From Epinephelus fuscoguttatus (Eukaryota; Chordata; Actinopteri; Perciformes; Serranidae), in the NCBI RefSeq assembly GCF_011397635.1, contig NC_064763.1, positions 26,859,437-26,923,436 of the forward strand: DNA of 64,000 nt, given 5' to 3'. Below are positions 11,662-24,600 of the stretch, piece after piece. Position numbers and translations under genes: made by a program. Every line of letters starts with the position of its first letter. Position 1 is the stretch's first letter. Below the pieces are notes generated by a model. The model did not search any database, was not told where the DNA came from, and saw only the letters and a list, made by a program, of their open reading frames with translations.

Positions 11662-12475
11662 CTATTGCAGGAGAGGAGGTGAGGGAGGAGGTGATGGTAG
11701 CTTTGATTGTTTGTATGGACTTGTGCAAAGATTTTCTGCATGATGCCCATGCATGAATCAATTAAAACCACATTCTAGGTCTTACATTCTATCTTGTGTG
11801 GCAGGATATTGGATGACTGTGACAGGTGGCCCAGGATGTGAAGAACAAGCTAGGGGCCGGAGAGTAGTAAGAGGAAGGACATTCTTCAAAAAAGTACCTA
11901 GTTTACAAATTACTTTTGGCTTATCTAATTGTAATAACAAAATTAATTTAAACATAAATGAATGGTTTAAATACTAGCCTGTCTGTACTTTTAATTTTCA
12001 TGCAACAGATACTTTTCCAGTTTAAACTCTTGTTTAATTGAATTTTTCTTGTACAAAAGTAGACTAGAAAGACACAGGAACACAGTTGTTGTTTAAAATA
12101 ACGTGATTTAGATAAAAAATAAAAGCTTTTAAATTAATAATTTACAACAATGATGGAGTGCTACGTGTTTTTTTTTTTAAAGTATAATCCAGAGATACAT
12201 TCTCCCTAAAAGTCACACAACTGTGTTCATCAAATTCTAGGAAGGAGTCTCGCCTTACCTCTGTAGGATCCTTTCAAGGAAGGATTGTTAACTTTGAGAA
12301 ACACTAAGAGGGTGCATGGCGCCTCACTGGCACCTGTAGCATTGTTGACAGATAAACAGCAGCTGGTAAACCCTTATTTCTTTATTTATACACAGCAGCT
12401 GTGATCAACTGGTGAAATAATTGGTTTACTCCATTTTACACTGTCTGATGAAAAGAGTGTGAATATCTATCAGTG

Positions 12476-12870
12476 TTAACCCTCTATGGTATGATGTTGC
12501 CATTTGGTAACAAACCCATTTAATTCCTTCTACACACACACACAATACCTCCCCTTTTATGATTTAGTGCATTGAAAGAGAGGTGGGGTCCTAAGAGAAC
12601 CAATAGCAGTGTTTAAATTTGTCACATCACTTTCTAGAGGGAATTTTGAAGCCCTTTTCTGCAGACCTCTTCACAGGGAGGAGCCTTTGACTCCTCAAAA
12701 ATCATCTAAAAAAGTATTTTTATGACATTTTTCGACGGGGAAAAAATACATACTCAACAATAAGTGAGGTAAGTTCACTATTCTGTAGTTTATTGCACTG
12801 TACTTGATCATTTAATAAATAAAACTGTTAAAATGTGGAAGTTGCCATATGGCAACACCGTACCATTATT
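12476..12870. mobile_element. short inverted-repeat element, possibly piggyBac-like MITE
   Basis: TTAACCCTCTATGGTATGAT opens the element, and TTAA followed by CCC is the classic piggyBac end. GATGTTGCCATTTGGTAAC on the left corresponds to GTTGCCATATGGCAACACC in inverse orientation at 12841-12859. The right end lacks an obvious TTAA-GGG boundary, so the copy is imperfect and the class uncertain. Confidence 0.4.
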
Positions 12871-13189
12871 ATTAGCTACCATTGAATTGCTAGCCTGGCA
12901 TGTTGATAGCATTTTGGATTAAGTTATAGGCCTGCATTGTTCAAAAGCATATTGTACCATGTGGACTCATTTAGTTATTTTTTCAGGTCCATCAATTTGA
13001 CAGATACACATTTGAATGTTAGATGTAGTAAAGTTAAAGTTATTAGCAATTACATTGGTATACACTTATCTTCTAGAGTCTACTATAATAATGCACTTTG
13101 TGAGTCCTTTCTGCATTGCATATGATTACCAGCTGCAACACTGAAGTGATGAACACATTGTTATAATAAAATGATATTTTATATATTTT

Positions 13190-13380
13190 TGAAATTAGCC
13201 AAATACTGCATAGTGCTTACTTTTACTCTCGGTACTGTAAGTATATATTTTGATGGTAATACTTTTGTACTTTTACTAAAGTAAACATTTGAATGCAGGA
13301 CTTTTACTTGTAACAGAGTATGTCTGCACTGTAGTAACTTTTACTTAAGTAAAAGATCTCAGTACTTCTTCCACCACTGC
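13190..13380. repeat. dispersed repeat with ACTTTTACTTAAGTAAAAG core
   Basis: It contains GTAACTTTTACTTAAGTAAA and ends CAGTACTTCTTCCACCACTG, a common fish repeat terminus. A related but longer copy occupies about 55620-56665. Confidence 0.55.
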
Positions 13381-13448
13381 TATAAAAGACCAGACAGTTT
13401 GACATTTGGATGGTGGGTGAAAGCATGCAGAAGTCATAGAAATTCAAA

Positions 13449-13510
13449 GTGGAGATGAGATGAGAGGAGAGGAGATGAGATGAGATGAGATGAGATGAGA
13501 TGAGACATCT
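13449..13510. repeat. (GATGA)n short tandem repeat
   Basis: GAGAT/GATGA pentamers with a few GAGGA variants. Confidence 0.85.
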
Positions 13511-13594
13511 CATCACACCACAACTGGACTGGACTGTGGAATGGGCAATTTTAATTTAATTTTAATTCAATTTTTAATATCTATTTATGCACTT

Positions 13595-13626
13595 ATCCAT
13601 CTATCTATCTATCTATCTATCTATCA
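13595..13626. repeat. (ATCT)n microsatellite
   Basis: Eight or so ATCT units in a row. Confidence 0.9.
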
Positions 13627-13739
13627 AGTATTGCACAAATGTCCGATGTAATTTAATTGCACAAAAGTCCTGCCCTACTGATCAGGTTTTTATTATTAGT
13701 AGTATTAGTATTATTAATAATTTATTAGACTTTGCCCTG

Positions 13740-14205
13740 ATTTCAGCACGCGCCAGCAGGAGTCTCCCGTTCCCATAGTAACAAGTCAGAGCCGTATGTA
13801 GACGGAGTTAGCGACACAGTGCCGACCGCTTTGAGACGTCCAACATCAAGCTCTGCTGCTTTCTTTCCGCGACTGGTGGTGTTTTCTGTATTAACTAAAG
13901 GGTCACTAAGAATTCAGGCGGCTTTATATTTAAATATTAATATTAAAAGGTGAGGGGAGCAGCGTAGAGCTCGTCGTGTAGCCTAGCCAAACTCTGTCCG
14001 CCACAGACTCTGCCTGTGTTCTAGTGTCCGGAAGTTCTGAGGGGGAAACTAAGAAAGGCATGAAAAAAAGGAGCTGGAAGAAACTTCTGACCAACTTTCT
14101 CCGAGCCCATTGAAACACAGCTTTCTCTCGGAAGTCCCACCGAGGGCACGGTGAACTCGTTTTGCTTTTGATATCTAATAATTATCTGTGTGCGTTAATT
14201 TATCG
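13740..14205 (+). promoter_or_regulatory. probable promoter/5' UTR region of arhgap42
   Basis: The 460 bases ahead of the start codon are richer in CpG than their surroundings (for example CGCGCCAGC, CCGACCGC, TCGTCGTG) and contain no recognisable repeat. This fits a CpG-type promoter and 5' UTR. No TATA box position stands out and I cannot place the transcription start. Confidence 0.4.
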
Positions 14206-15922
14206 ATGGGTCTGCCGACGCTGGAGTTTAGTGACTCTTTCCTGGACAGTCCGGAGTTCAGAGAGCGACTGCAGTGCCATGAGATAGAGCTGGAGCGCAC
14301 CAACAGGTTTATAAAAGACCTCATCAAAGATGGAAACCTGCTCGTATCTGCCCTCAGAAGTGAGTACAACATGATTAATATTTTGTTTTCGGGGTAAGAG
14401 TGCATGTTACAGTAAACAGTTGCACGGTCTGCTGCCTGATAACAAGGCAACCCCAAGGCCATCTATTCAGACAGAGCCAGTGTGGGGACTTAAGCGCACG
14501 TAAGACTTCAGTATCTTCATGCATTCAGTTATTTGGGGGTAAAATGAGCAGCACTGTTAGGTAGCTAGTTACACTGTTATGTATAGGCTACATGTTTGTA
14601 ATGGTCATACTTAAATTACCATGTAAGGTTAGAAACAAACATGTCCTTGTCTGGTCATGTGTGATGGTTTGTAATTTGGAGATGCAGTTTTTAAACCTAG
14701 AGATGAGTGAAAAGAAGAATCATTGCTATTAATGATTTTGTTATTAATATTCTCAGCCACTTCATTAAATGCATGGGCGGATTATGAGACAATGGGCCCC
14801 TGGGCAAAGACATGTGAAAGGCCCCCACAACTACACATGACTGAAAACACACACACAAACTTTGCAGTGATTTTAATCGGTTGCGATCATTTGTTTCATT
14901 CTTTTTCTGTCCCTTTATAGTAGCCATTTTGCATCATTTTGTATTTGTTTCGCCTCTATTGTAGTTATTTTGTTTCTTTTCAGCTCCTTTGCATCTCTTC
15001 CTGGTCAATATGTGTTCATTTGAGTGACATTTTGCTGATGAAGGGCAGGGGTAGGCCTGTTCAGTAATCTATCCATGATTAGGCCTAGATGTAACATAAA
15101 GAAGACAAATATCACATTGGTAATGTTAACTTTTTTATCACTACTGAGATATTTCTCAATGAACAATGATGTTATTATTATAAGTCATCTTTACAGTGAG
15201 GTATCTGTGCTGTCATGTACTGGTTTTAGAGTAACACAGAGCAAAGCTGGAATACCAACAGCGCAAAGCAGACTCACTGTGTGCCATCTGTTGACTGAAA
15301 ATGGACTCAAGCACAGTATTCACCAGAAAAATGCCCCTCTGATTTCTCAGGGGCCAAAGTGACGTCTTCAGATTGTTTGTTTTGTCTGAGTAATGGTACG
15401 AAATCCAGAGCTAGTCAATACAATTAGCTATACAATACAGTCAGAGGTGTCACTTCCTCACATTATGAGAGACATGACGCAGCAAATGTTTGGAATTTTT
15501 TTCTTTATAAATGATTTACATGATTAAACAATCACTAAAATAGTTAACAATTCATTTTCTTTAAATCAACTGATCCACTAATAGTCTCAGCCATTATGAG
15601 TTTGGTACCTTCTTGTGACAAAAAGATAGAATATGCACATAACAAACTAGTATTTGGCTGACAGAAAATCTGTCAAAGAATGCACAAGTGATTCATGCTT
15701 GGATGTTGTGCGTTTAACTGTTGCACAGTTTAATGGTGGTTGTCATATTCATATATCAACATCAACTAATGAAGACTTTGAAAAGCCAGGCACCTCCCAT
15801 TTGTTATTAGTTTCTTTTGATCACGTCCAGTTTAAGCTCAGACACACCTACACTTTGTAGCTGCCTCTTTGGCTCACCTGCTGGCTGAGGTCATTGTTGG
15901 TGTTAACACCGCTGCAGCCTGC

Positions 15923-15960
<38 letters not shown>

Positions 15961-18346
15961 AGTGTGTTCGGCTGGTCTGTGAACAACTTGAATAACTACA
16001 TCATTAACATGAACAGGTCAAACTGTGTACAGAACACTGGCGCCTCAATCACCAGAGTCACCACAATAGGACATTACCAAGATACAGTACTGCTGCTATT
16101 CATGATATGCTAACATTTCAAAATCAGAATGCTTTATTGATCCCCAGGGGGAAGTTGTGAGAATTGTGAAACCTTTATAGACTAAAAAGCCTTTTCAAAG
16201 TCTGGCCATGTCATCAGTGTGTTCCTCTCTTATCGGTGTTTTTAGTGCAGCAAATGAGAGTTCACTTAAACTGAACAACGCTGTCATAAAAGTAAGTGAA
16301 ACACATTAAAGTTTTGTAGGCAACCGACCACAAATTATTTGCATTTAAACAGTCTGACATCACTTAATGGAAACATACAGCATGCAGTAGGTAGACTGCA
16401 GTACGTAAGATATTTTGAACACATTTCAGATACTGAGAATTCAGGGCCTGATTATTTTTCTTGACCATATAAATGACAGATGTATTATGTGTTATCACAT
16501 TTTGTAAAATTTAATTAACACTAGAAAACATCATAATAGTTTTGTCCACATCTTTTAAATAACAATATGGAAACAACTTTGTTTTTGTTTCCTGCAGGAT
16601 AAAACTGTTGACACTGCTTTTGTCTTTCATGCATTGAACTTGACCACCGTTGTTTGTCCTGATGTCCAGGCAGTAATCTGCTAAGAACCTCTACTAAAGG
16701 ATAGTCTTATGTTTTTATAATCGCTGTATATAAAGCAGTGGTGTGATTGAAATAGTGCCTTCAGCAGCTGGCATGCAGACCAGTGTTACGGGTGTGTAAA
16801 TGAGAGAACGCAGCCTCGTGGTGCCAAGTGTTGTTGCACCTCAGAGAATAAGAGGTGGTATTAAACACTATTGGAGTGTTGTTTGGACACGTAAACACAG
16901 TTATCTGAGACTAAAGGCTGTCAAGTGGAGTTTGTTGCGGGGTGTGGCCGTTTGTTTATATCAGACTTTGACACCTCATGTCTTGGCAGTGGATGATGTG
17001 CAAGTGGCTTGTAGGAAAATACATTAATAGTTTATTACAGGAGGGAATAAATGATGCTGTTTTTAGCCTGCAGGGGAATGGGAGTAAAACTGGCAGAATG
17101 CAAACTCATGCCAGTTGAGCATTCTTGTTCATAAATTGGAAATAGTGAAACTATGTTCGGTATAAATAAGTGATGGCAAAAATAAAATTGTGAGACTAGC
17201 TTTAAGTAACTGAATGAACTGCTTTTTGTTTTTCTCAGGTCTTTCTCTCGCTGTTCAGCGGTTCTCTCAGTCTCTACAGGATTTCCAGTTTGAATGTATT
17301 GGAGATGCTGAGACTGATGATGAGATCAGTATTGGTAAGATGAAAGTGTCCCCAGTGATCTACAAAACAAGATGTTCAGACTACAAAATATATCGAATAT
17401 GATCCACGTTTGAGGTGTGAAATTTCTTTTACAGCTCACTCCTTGAAGGAGTTCTCGCAGCTCTTGAGCACCATGGAAGAGGAGAGAAAACGGCTGGTAA
17501 GGAAACACATGTGTGAGAAAGAAAATTAAAATGCAGGTTTATGCTGTCCATTTTTGAAAAATAACATACGGAAAGTTTCAAAATGGAGGACATTTTGAGA
17601 GGCCGTTTTAATCTCAGATTAGGGCCTAGTGGTGTACAGTAAATAGGTCAACTAACACAATGTAAAGCGTTGTTCTTATTTGTTCATATTAATGAGATGT
17701 AGCAGGGTCAACCTTTTCTGTAGAGATATATATGTCAGTTTAAAAAACAATCCAACAACAACTTTGAATGGATATTAACAAAAAAGCTGTTATTTTTTGA
17801 CATTTTCTGGCTTTTCTTTGTTCTGTACACCATCATCCACGACATAATTGACATCAATTAAATGATCATGAGTAATATATCTTTGTTTTATAGAATAGAA
17901 TAGAGTCCACTTCTTAACAGAGAAATGATACAGAGAAAGAATTCTGCTTGTTGCTCCGACTGCCAGTACTGAACTGAATACACCATTAGACTAATTGCCC
18001 TTTCTAAACCAAGTTGTGAACACCAAAGTCAGATCCAATAGCTTCCAGGATTTCAGTTTTAAACTTTAAGTCTGTGTCAGGCACCGTGATGCAACGCGCT
18101 GACTTCCTCAAGCCTCTTGTCTTAATCTGGTTTTCCCACAAGTCTGATTGACACATTTGTTGTGAACTCTGTGCCAGCGGCGGTGAGTGCTCCATGGCGA
18201 TTTGGAAAAAACGTCTTTGACTCACAGACCCTCCATCAACCAGAGGGCTTTGTGTGGGAGTGATTGGAGTTTGGCACAGTCTGTGCGCAGACAAACCTCT
18301 GCACATGCGCAATGTATGTGCAGAGTACGCTACCTTATGCATAGTC

Positions 18347-18401
<55 letters not shown>

Positions 18402-18515
18402 TGTGGCTGTGTACATGGTCTGGTTACAGAGGAACCATGTGGAACCTATTCTGCCAATTCCCCTGTGAGACTGTGAGCTGAGGCCTGACTGCCTGGGAAA
18501 GTCCATAAAAGGGTC

Positions 18516-18552
<37 letters not shown>

Positions 18553-18567
18553 TCTGCTCTTTTTCTC

Positions 18568-18600
<33 letters not shown>

Positions 18601-21600
18601 TTTAATTGTATGCTTTTCCACTGCATCATTGCAGATAGGTCTCAACCTCCACTAATACCGTCATTATTGAGGTAAAGGGTAATTCCAGTAAAATGGATTC
18701 CTCTGAAATACCTACCTGTTGAACCTGAAAGCACTATTATTGCAGTTTAACAATGCCCCTCAGTCTCTTAGTGTTCCGTTTCACCCTGCATATTGTGATG
18801 TGGTGAAAAAAGAGCACTTACAAAGAAAGCAGACCTTTCACTGGGTTCCGGCGTGGCACTAAACTGAAGTGAAGTGAAAGTAAAGTCATGGTGTAGGACT
18901 GAGAAGCTATTTAAAGTCTAATGCTTGAATCAACCAGACAGATCAAAGCAAGACGTGACAGATCTGTGCATTATTTTGGCTCATGACTAAAGAGGGCAGA
19001 GACTTTGTGTAAACACTAGAGCACTGATAACTGCTCTGTCGCTGTCGTTAGTGCTCGGCTCATGTCTAAACATCAGCTTTCTCATACATACTATACAGTC
19101 AGCTGCAGAAATATTACCAGAACAGTATCATGATTACTTTAGCTGTGATTGGTGAAATTTTGCATGTGTGTGATCAGATGAAATTTTAGACATGTATTCA
19201 GCTTGCCCAGAGGATTTGTTGGAATAGCTTTGGTGATCCTGTGACCTTTCATCTAGCACCATCACCAGATCAAAATTTTTATTTGTCTTCCATATCAGCC
19301 TCAGCTGTAGCTTGTGATTAATGCTGATTAACAAATGCTAGCATGCTAACATGTTCAACTAAGATGATGGACATGATACCTGCTTTGCATCTGCATGTCA
19401 GTATTGTCATTGTGAGCATGCTAATGTTAGCATTTAGCTCAGAGCACCACGCTTTATGCAGCCTGACTGAGCTGTAAGCATGGCTGTAATCTCTTGTGTG
19501 TCTGTGGAAAACAACCATGAGCAAAGTCCATAACATGCTCCATTATCACAGTCATAAACTGACTATAAACTGGGGTGTGTGCAGTGTGTCCCTATGATAT
19601 TATTTGAAGGTAAACAGGAAGTAAATAAGCCAGTTTCAATCGATCAATTTAGAGATATTTAAAATTATTTTTGAAATCCCCTGAATGCAGCAGAGAGAGA
19701 TTCTAATTCGGATCAAATTGGACCATTTCCTCAGGGTTTAATTTCAACATCTACTTCTAAATGAAGCAGAAATGTGTCACAAAACGTCACAAAAATAAAA
19801 GACAAGCATCTGCTTAACAATTAGATTTGACAAGACCTATTTTTAACACTGAAGTCACCACTGCAGCCCTCGTGGAACAGTGACTGAGTCGCTGCTGGTC
19901 TTACTGTTGACACACTGAGCTGACTGTTGTTATTTTTTCCTCTCAGATCCAGAACGCTGATGATGTGTTGATCTCACCGCTCGAGAGGTTTCGTAAGGAG
20001 CAGATTGGAGCTGTCAAGGTACAGCTGCAGGTGTTAAATTAATTGAAGGATAACTTGAAAGCTGAGTGGATTATTAACACAAAGTAACTGAACTGGTTAA
20101 CTTTTCCTCTGACTCACAGGTGACATTTAAACTTTACACAGTCTCTGAGGTTTTAAAAGGCCAATACATGACATTCAGCTCATTAAGCATGCTGCATGCA
20201 TTAGTTATCTACCACTGTGGGTGGTGATCAGACAGATCATCCTGCTCTGGTCTGGTCCCTGTATGTCTCTCAGTCAGTGGTCAGAGAATCTAATTTGTTC
20301 AGATAAACGATGGATCACAGTCCAGTGTCAGTAACAAGGTCATGGGAACGGACGCTGGGAGGGAAGACAGGGAGCGCGTCACAGACAGAGAGAAAGTTGA
20401 ACTCAGTGAGGCAGCGTAAACACAAAGCCAGTCTGGTGTCTGGTTTCAGCAGCTGTCTCAAGGCTTATAATTCAATTTATCAAAAAAAAAATTCTCTTCA
20501 TTCTCTCTCAGACAGAAATAAAGGCGGAGTTAGCAGTGGCATACTGTTTACAGGGTCTCAAACAATGGTCAGAGCAATGACCAACTCTGAAAGTGAAATC
20601 ACAGCTCATTTCTGGGTGTTGATGGCAGCGTCTCCTTGGCCTGTAGAATGTAGCAGGAGTGTGTGAGCGGCACATCCTCACACTGAAGCAAGACAGAGTG
20701 GTTGGATATGTGGAGCTTAGAGCTGCAGCTGGTTTGGAAAATAGCTGTTGTCCTAAATATGTTGGCAGTGTCTCTTCATTTAGATTATTAATGCTCCCTC
20801 TGCAGCTCATGATAGCTGTGTGGCTTCTCAAAGCTCATTAGTTCATCCCAAAAATCATCTGAACTTGTCACTTGTAAAGATCAGAGGAGTTGTGCAGGTA
20901 TTTGCACAGCTGTAGCAACCTCACTGCGTCAACTAATTTAATAGTTGACAGCTAATTGATTAATTAATTATTTATTGCAGCTCTAATAGAGCAGGCTTAA
21001 TTAAGATGGTGAGCACGGCAAACAATATACATGCTTGATAACAGCATGTCAGCATTGTCTTTAGCTCAAAGCACCAATGTGCCTAAGTACACAGTTGCAG
21101 ACTAGTTAGTCTTGTTGCTTTTATTTATTTACTTATCAAGATGTTGGACTGGTTTAACTGTCAAGAACTGAAAACTAGCATGTCTCATGACCTCACCTAT
21201 TTTTTTGTTAGTTATTTACTGATCAAAATAATGAGTGTGCCAGTTTTACACTATTTTATTGAATTATTAAGTTCTTGAATGGCTTATGTTCCCATTACAT
21301 TAAATATTAATGCATTTGAGAAGTTTTATGAACAATAAAAAAGGTTTTTGTAGAAAAACATGTTTATGTTCCTCAAAGTTAAGTATCATAAAATGTCATA
21401 TCGACAGTGGTATCTTAACTGAGGTATCGCATTTGAACTCGTATTGACAAATTTCAGCCTCAGTGGATGAGACTTAAAGGACTGGGGGAGACATATATTC
21501 CAGTGTGACATTCTTTATGTGTCATGTAAAAAAAAAAGTGAATTTAAAGACCTTTATTGACAGATATAGAGATTGATATGGTTGCTTTTACTTATTGCTA

Positions 21601-24600
21601 ACATCCTCTCTATGTCCCTGTCATCCTCAAGGAGGGAAAGAAGCAGTTTGACAAGGAGACAGAAAGATATTACTCTGTTTTGGAGAAACACCTGAGCCTG
21701 TCCTCTAAAAAGAAGGAATCACAGCTACACGAGGTAAACCATTCGATTTCTAAAAATGTGCACCGACTTCCTCCCACATGTGTTAGGTAACGAAAAGTAT
21801 TGCATGGGTGTTGTTTCTGTTTCTGTTGCAGGCTGATTCACAGATGAGCAAGGACAGGCAAGTTTTTTATGATGCTTCGCTGCAGTACGTCTTCAAGATC
21901 CAAGAAGTGCAGGAGAGAAAAAAGTTTGAATTTGTGGAGCCGGTGAGTTCACAGACAAACATTATGATCATGTTTAGCACAGTTTTAACTGAGCAGCTGG
22001 GCCGTCATAGATCTGGGCAGCAGAGGGGAGGCACAGTAACCAACACACAATGTTTCATCACAGGAAAATGTGACTGATGAGTCTATTTTTTGCAGTGATG
22101 TAAACATTAAGTCATAATTGCAGCCAAGCCAGTAATGATTGTGTGTACACACACAGATGTGATCAAGGAAAGACAGCAAAGTCAGATTCTGAAAAACACA
22201 CATTACACACTCTGTTTGGCCGGTGATAAAAATGTTTTAATGATACATATCGGCAAAGCCCACTTCCTGTTGCTGTAGAAGCACTTCCTGCATGGAGATC
22301 TCTTCCGTCGGACAGAGAGGGAAACTCTTTGTTGTAGAGTAAACAAGGGCAGCAAAGCAAACAACAGACAGAGTTTCAGGGGGTTTTCTCCCATTTTGAT
22401 TGATTGAGCAGATGACAGACAATCAGTCTTTTGTAATCCTCTCATTATGCTCTACACTCCCAAGCCCCCAGCTAACATTTTTCCTGTGGATTTCTCCCTC
22501 TGATCTTCAGTTATTAGCCTTCCTGCAGGGTTTGTTTACGTTCTACCATGAGGGCTACGAGCTGGCCAGTGAGTTTGAACCCTACAAGCAGCAGCTTCAG
22601 TTCAACCTGCAGAATGTAAGTTTGTATGTTTGTTGCAAACCTCGGGACCAAATGTGGACCTGATATCACTTCTTTTATCTGGTCAAACTCTTAAGCCATT
22701 TAGAGAATGTGAAGTTTCAACTGCATCTGGCATTGTCGGCCCTCAAGTGGAAACCTCACACACCTGATACTCCTAGCATGTTGAAACACACAATTTGAAC
22801 TACCTTCAGTCACAGTGTGAACACAGTTTGGCCTAGACTCGCAGACTCACATATTTTACTGCCTTGACAGCTACAGCTCACACTTTGTCTGAGCAAAGTC
22901 AAAGTTAAAATGATCAGAAGCTTAGTAGTACTGCTTAAAGTACTGCTCGATTAACAAAAATAATCATTACAGAATAACTACCTGTTTTAAAGGGGACCTT
23001 TTATGCTTTTCCTTATTTTCTGTCCTTGATAAACAGTGTGACAGTGATGGATGTTCATGTTACACTCGGTCAGAGTTTCAAATAATGAGGTTAACCTACA
23101 GTACAGGCCAAAAGTTTGGACACACCTTCTCATTCAATGCGTTTTCTTTATTTTCATGACTGTTTACATTGTAGATTCTCACTGAAGGCATCAAAACTAT
23201 GAATGAACACATGTGGAGTTATGTACTTAACAAAAAAAGGTGAAATAACTGAAAACATGTTTTATATTCTAGTTTCTTCAAAATAGCCACCCTTTGCTCT
23301 GATTACTGCTTTGCACACTCTTGGCATTCTCTCCATGAGCTTCAAGAGGTAGTCACCTGAAATGGTTTCCACTTCACAGGTGTGCCTTATCAGGGTTAAT
23401 TAGTGGAATTTCTTGCTTTATCAATGGGGTTGGGACCATCAGTTGTGTTGTGCAGAAGTCAGGTTAATACACAGCCGACAGCCCTATTGGACAACTGTTA
23501 AAATTCATATTATGGCAAGAACCAATCAGCTAACTAAAGAAAAACGAGTGGCCATCATTACTTTAAGAAATGAAGGTCAGTCAGTCCGGAACATTGCAAA
23601 AACTTTAAATGTGTCCCCAAGTGGAGTTGCAAAAACCATCGAGCGCTACAACGAAACTGGCACACATGAGGACCGACCCAGGAAAGGAAGACCAAGAGTC
23701 ACCTCTGCTTCTGAGGATAAGTTCATCCGAGTCACCAGCCTCAGAAATCGCAAGTTAACAGCAGCTCAGATCAGAGACCAGATGAATGCCACACAGAGTT
23801 CTAGCAGCAGACCCATCTCTAGAACAACTGTTAAGAGGAGACTGCGCCAATCAGGCCTTCATGGTCAAATAGCTGCTAGGAAACCACTGCTAAGGAGAGG
23901 CAACAAGCAGAAGAGATTTGTTTGGGCCAAGAAACACAAGGAATGGACATTAGACCAGTGGAAATCTGTGCTTTGGTCTGATGAGTCCAAATTTGAGATC
24001 TTTGGTTCCAACCGCCGTGTCTTTGTGAGACGCAGAAAAGGTGAACGGATGGATTCCACATGCCTGGTTCCCACTGTGAAGCATGGAGGAGGAGGTGTGA
24101 TGGTGTGGGGGTGTTTTGCTGGTGACACTGTTGGGGATTTATTCAAAATTGAAGGCACACTGAACCAGCATGGCTACCACAGCATCCTGCAGCGACATGC
24201 CATCCCATCCGGTTTGCGTTTAGTTGGACCATCATTTATTTTTCAACAGGACAATGACCCCAAACACACCTCCAGGCTGTGTAAGGGCTATTTGACCAAG
24301 AAGGAGAGTGATGGAGTGCTGCGGCAGATGACCTGGCCTCCACAGTCACCGGACCTGAACCCAATCGAGATTGTTTGGGGTGAGCTGGACCGCAGAGTGA
24401 AGGCAAAGGGGCCAACAAGTGCTAAACACCTCTGGGAACTCCTTCAAGACTGTTGGAAAACCATTTCAGGTGACGACCTCTTGAAGCTCATCGAGAGAAT
24501 GCCAAGAGTGTGCAAAGCAGTAATCAGAGCAAAGGGTGGCTATTTTGAAGAAACTAGAATATAAAACATGTTTTCAGTTATTTCACCTTTTTTGTTAAGC

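Larger units (their letters stand above)
17497..19946 (+). other. arhgap42 intron 3
   Basis: No exon seen. It holds three (GT)n arrays (18351-18600) and a dispersed repeat at 19320-19450. Confidence 0.5.

Noticed and set aside
13449-13510. CRISPR-like short repeats
   Set aside because: Contiguous pentamers without spacers; an ordinary vertebrate short tandem repeat.
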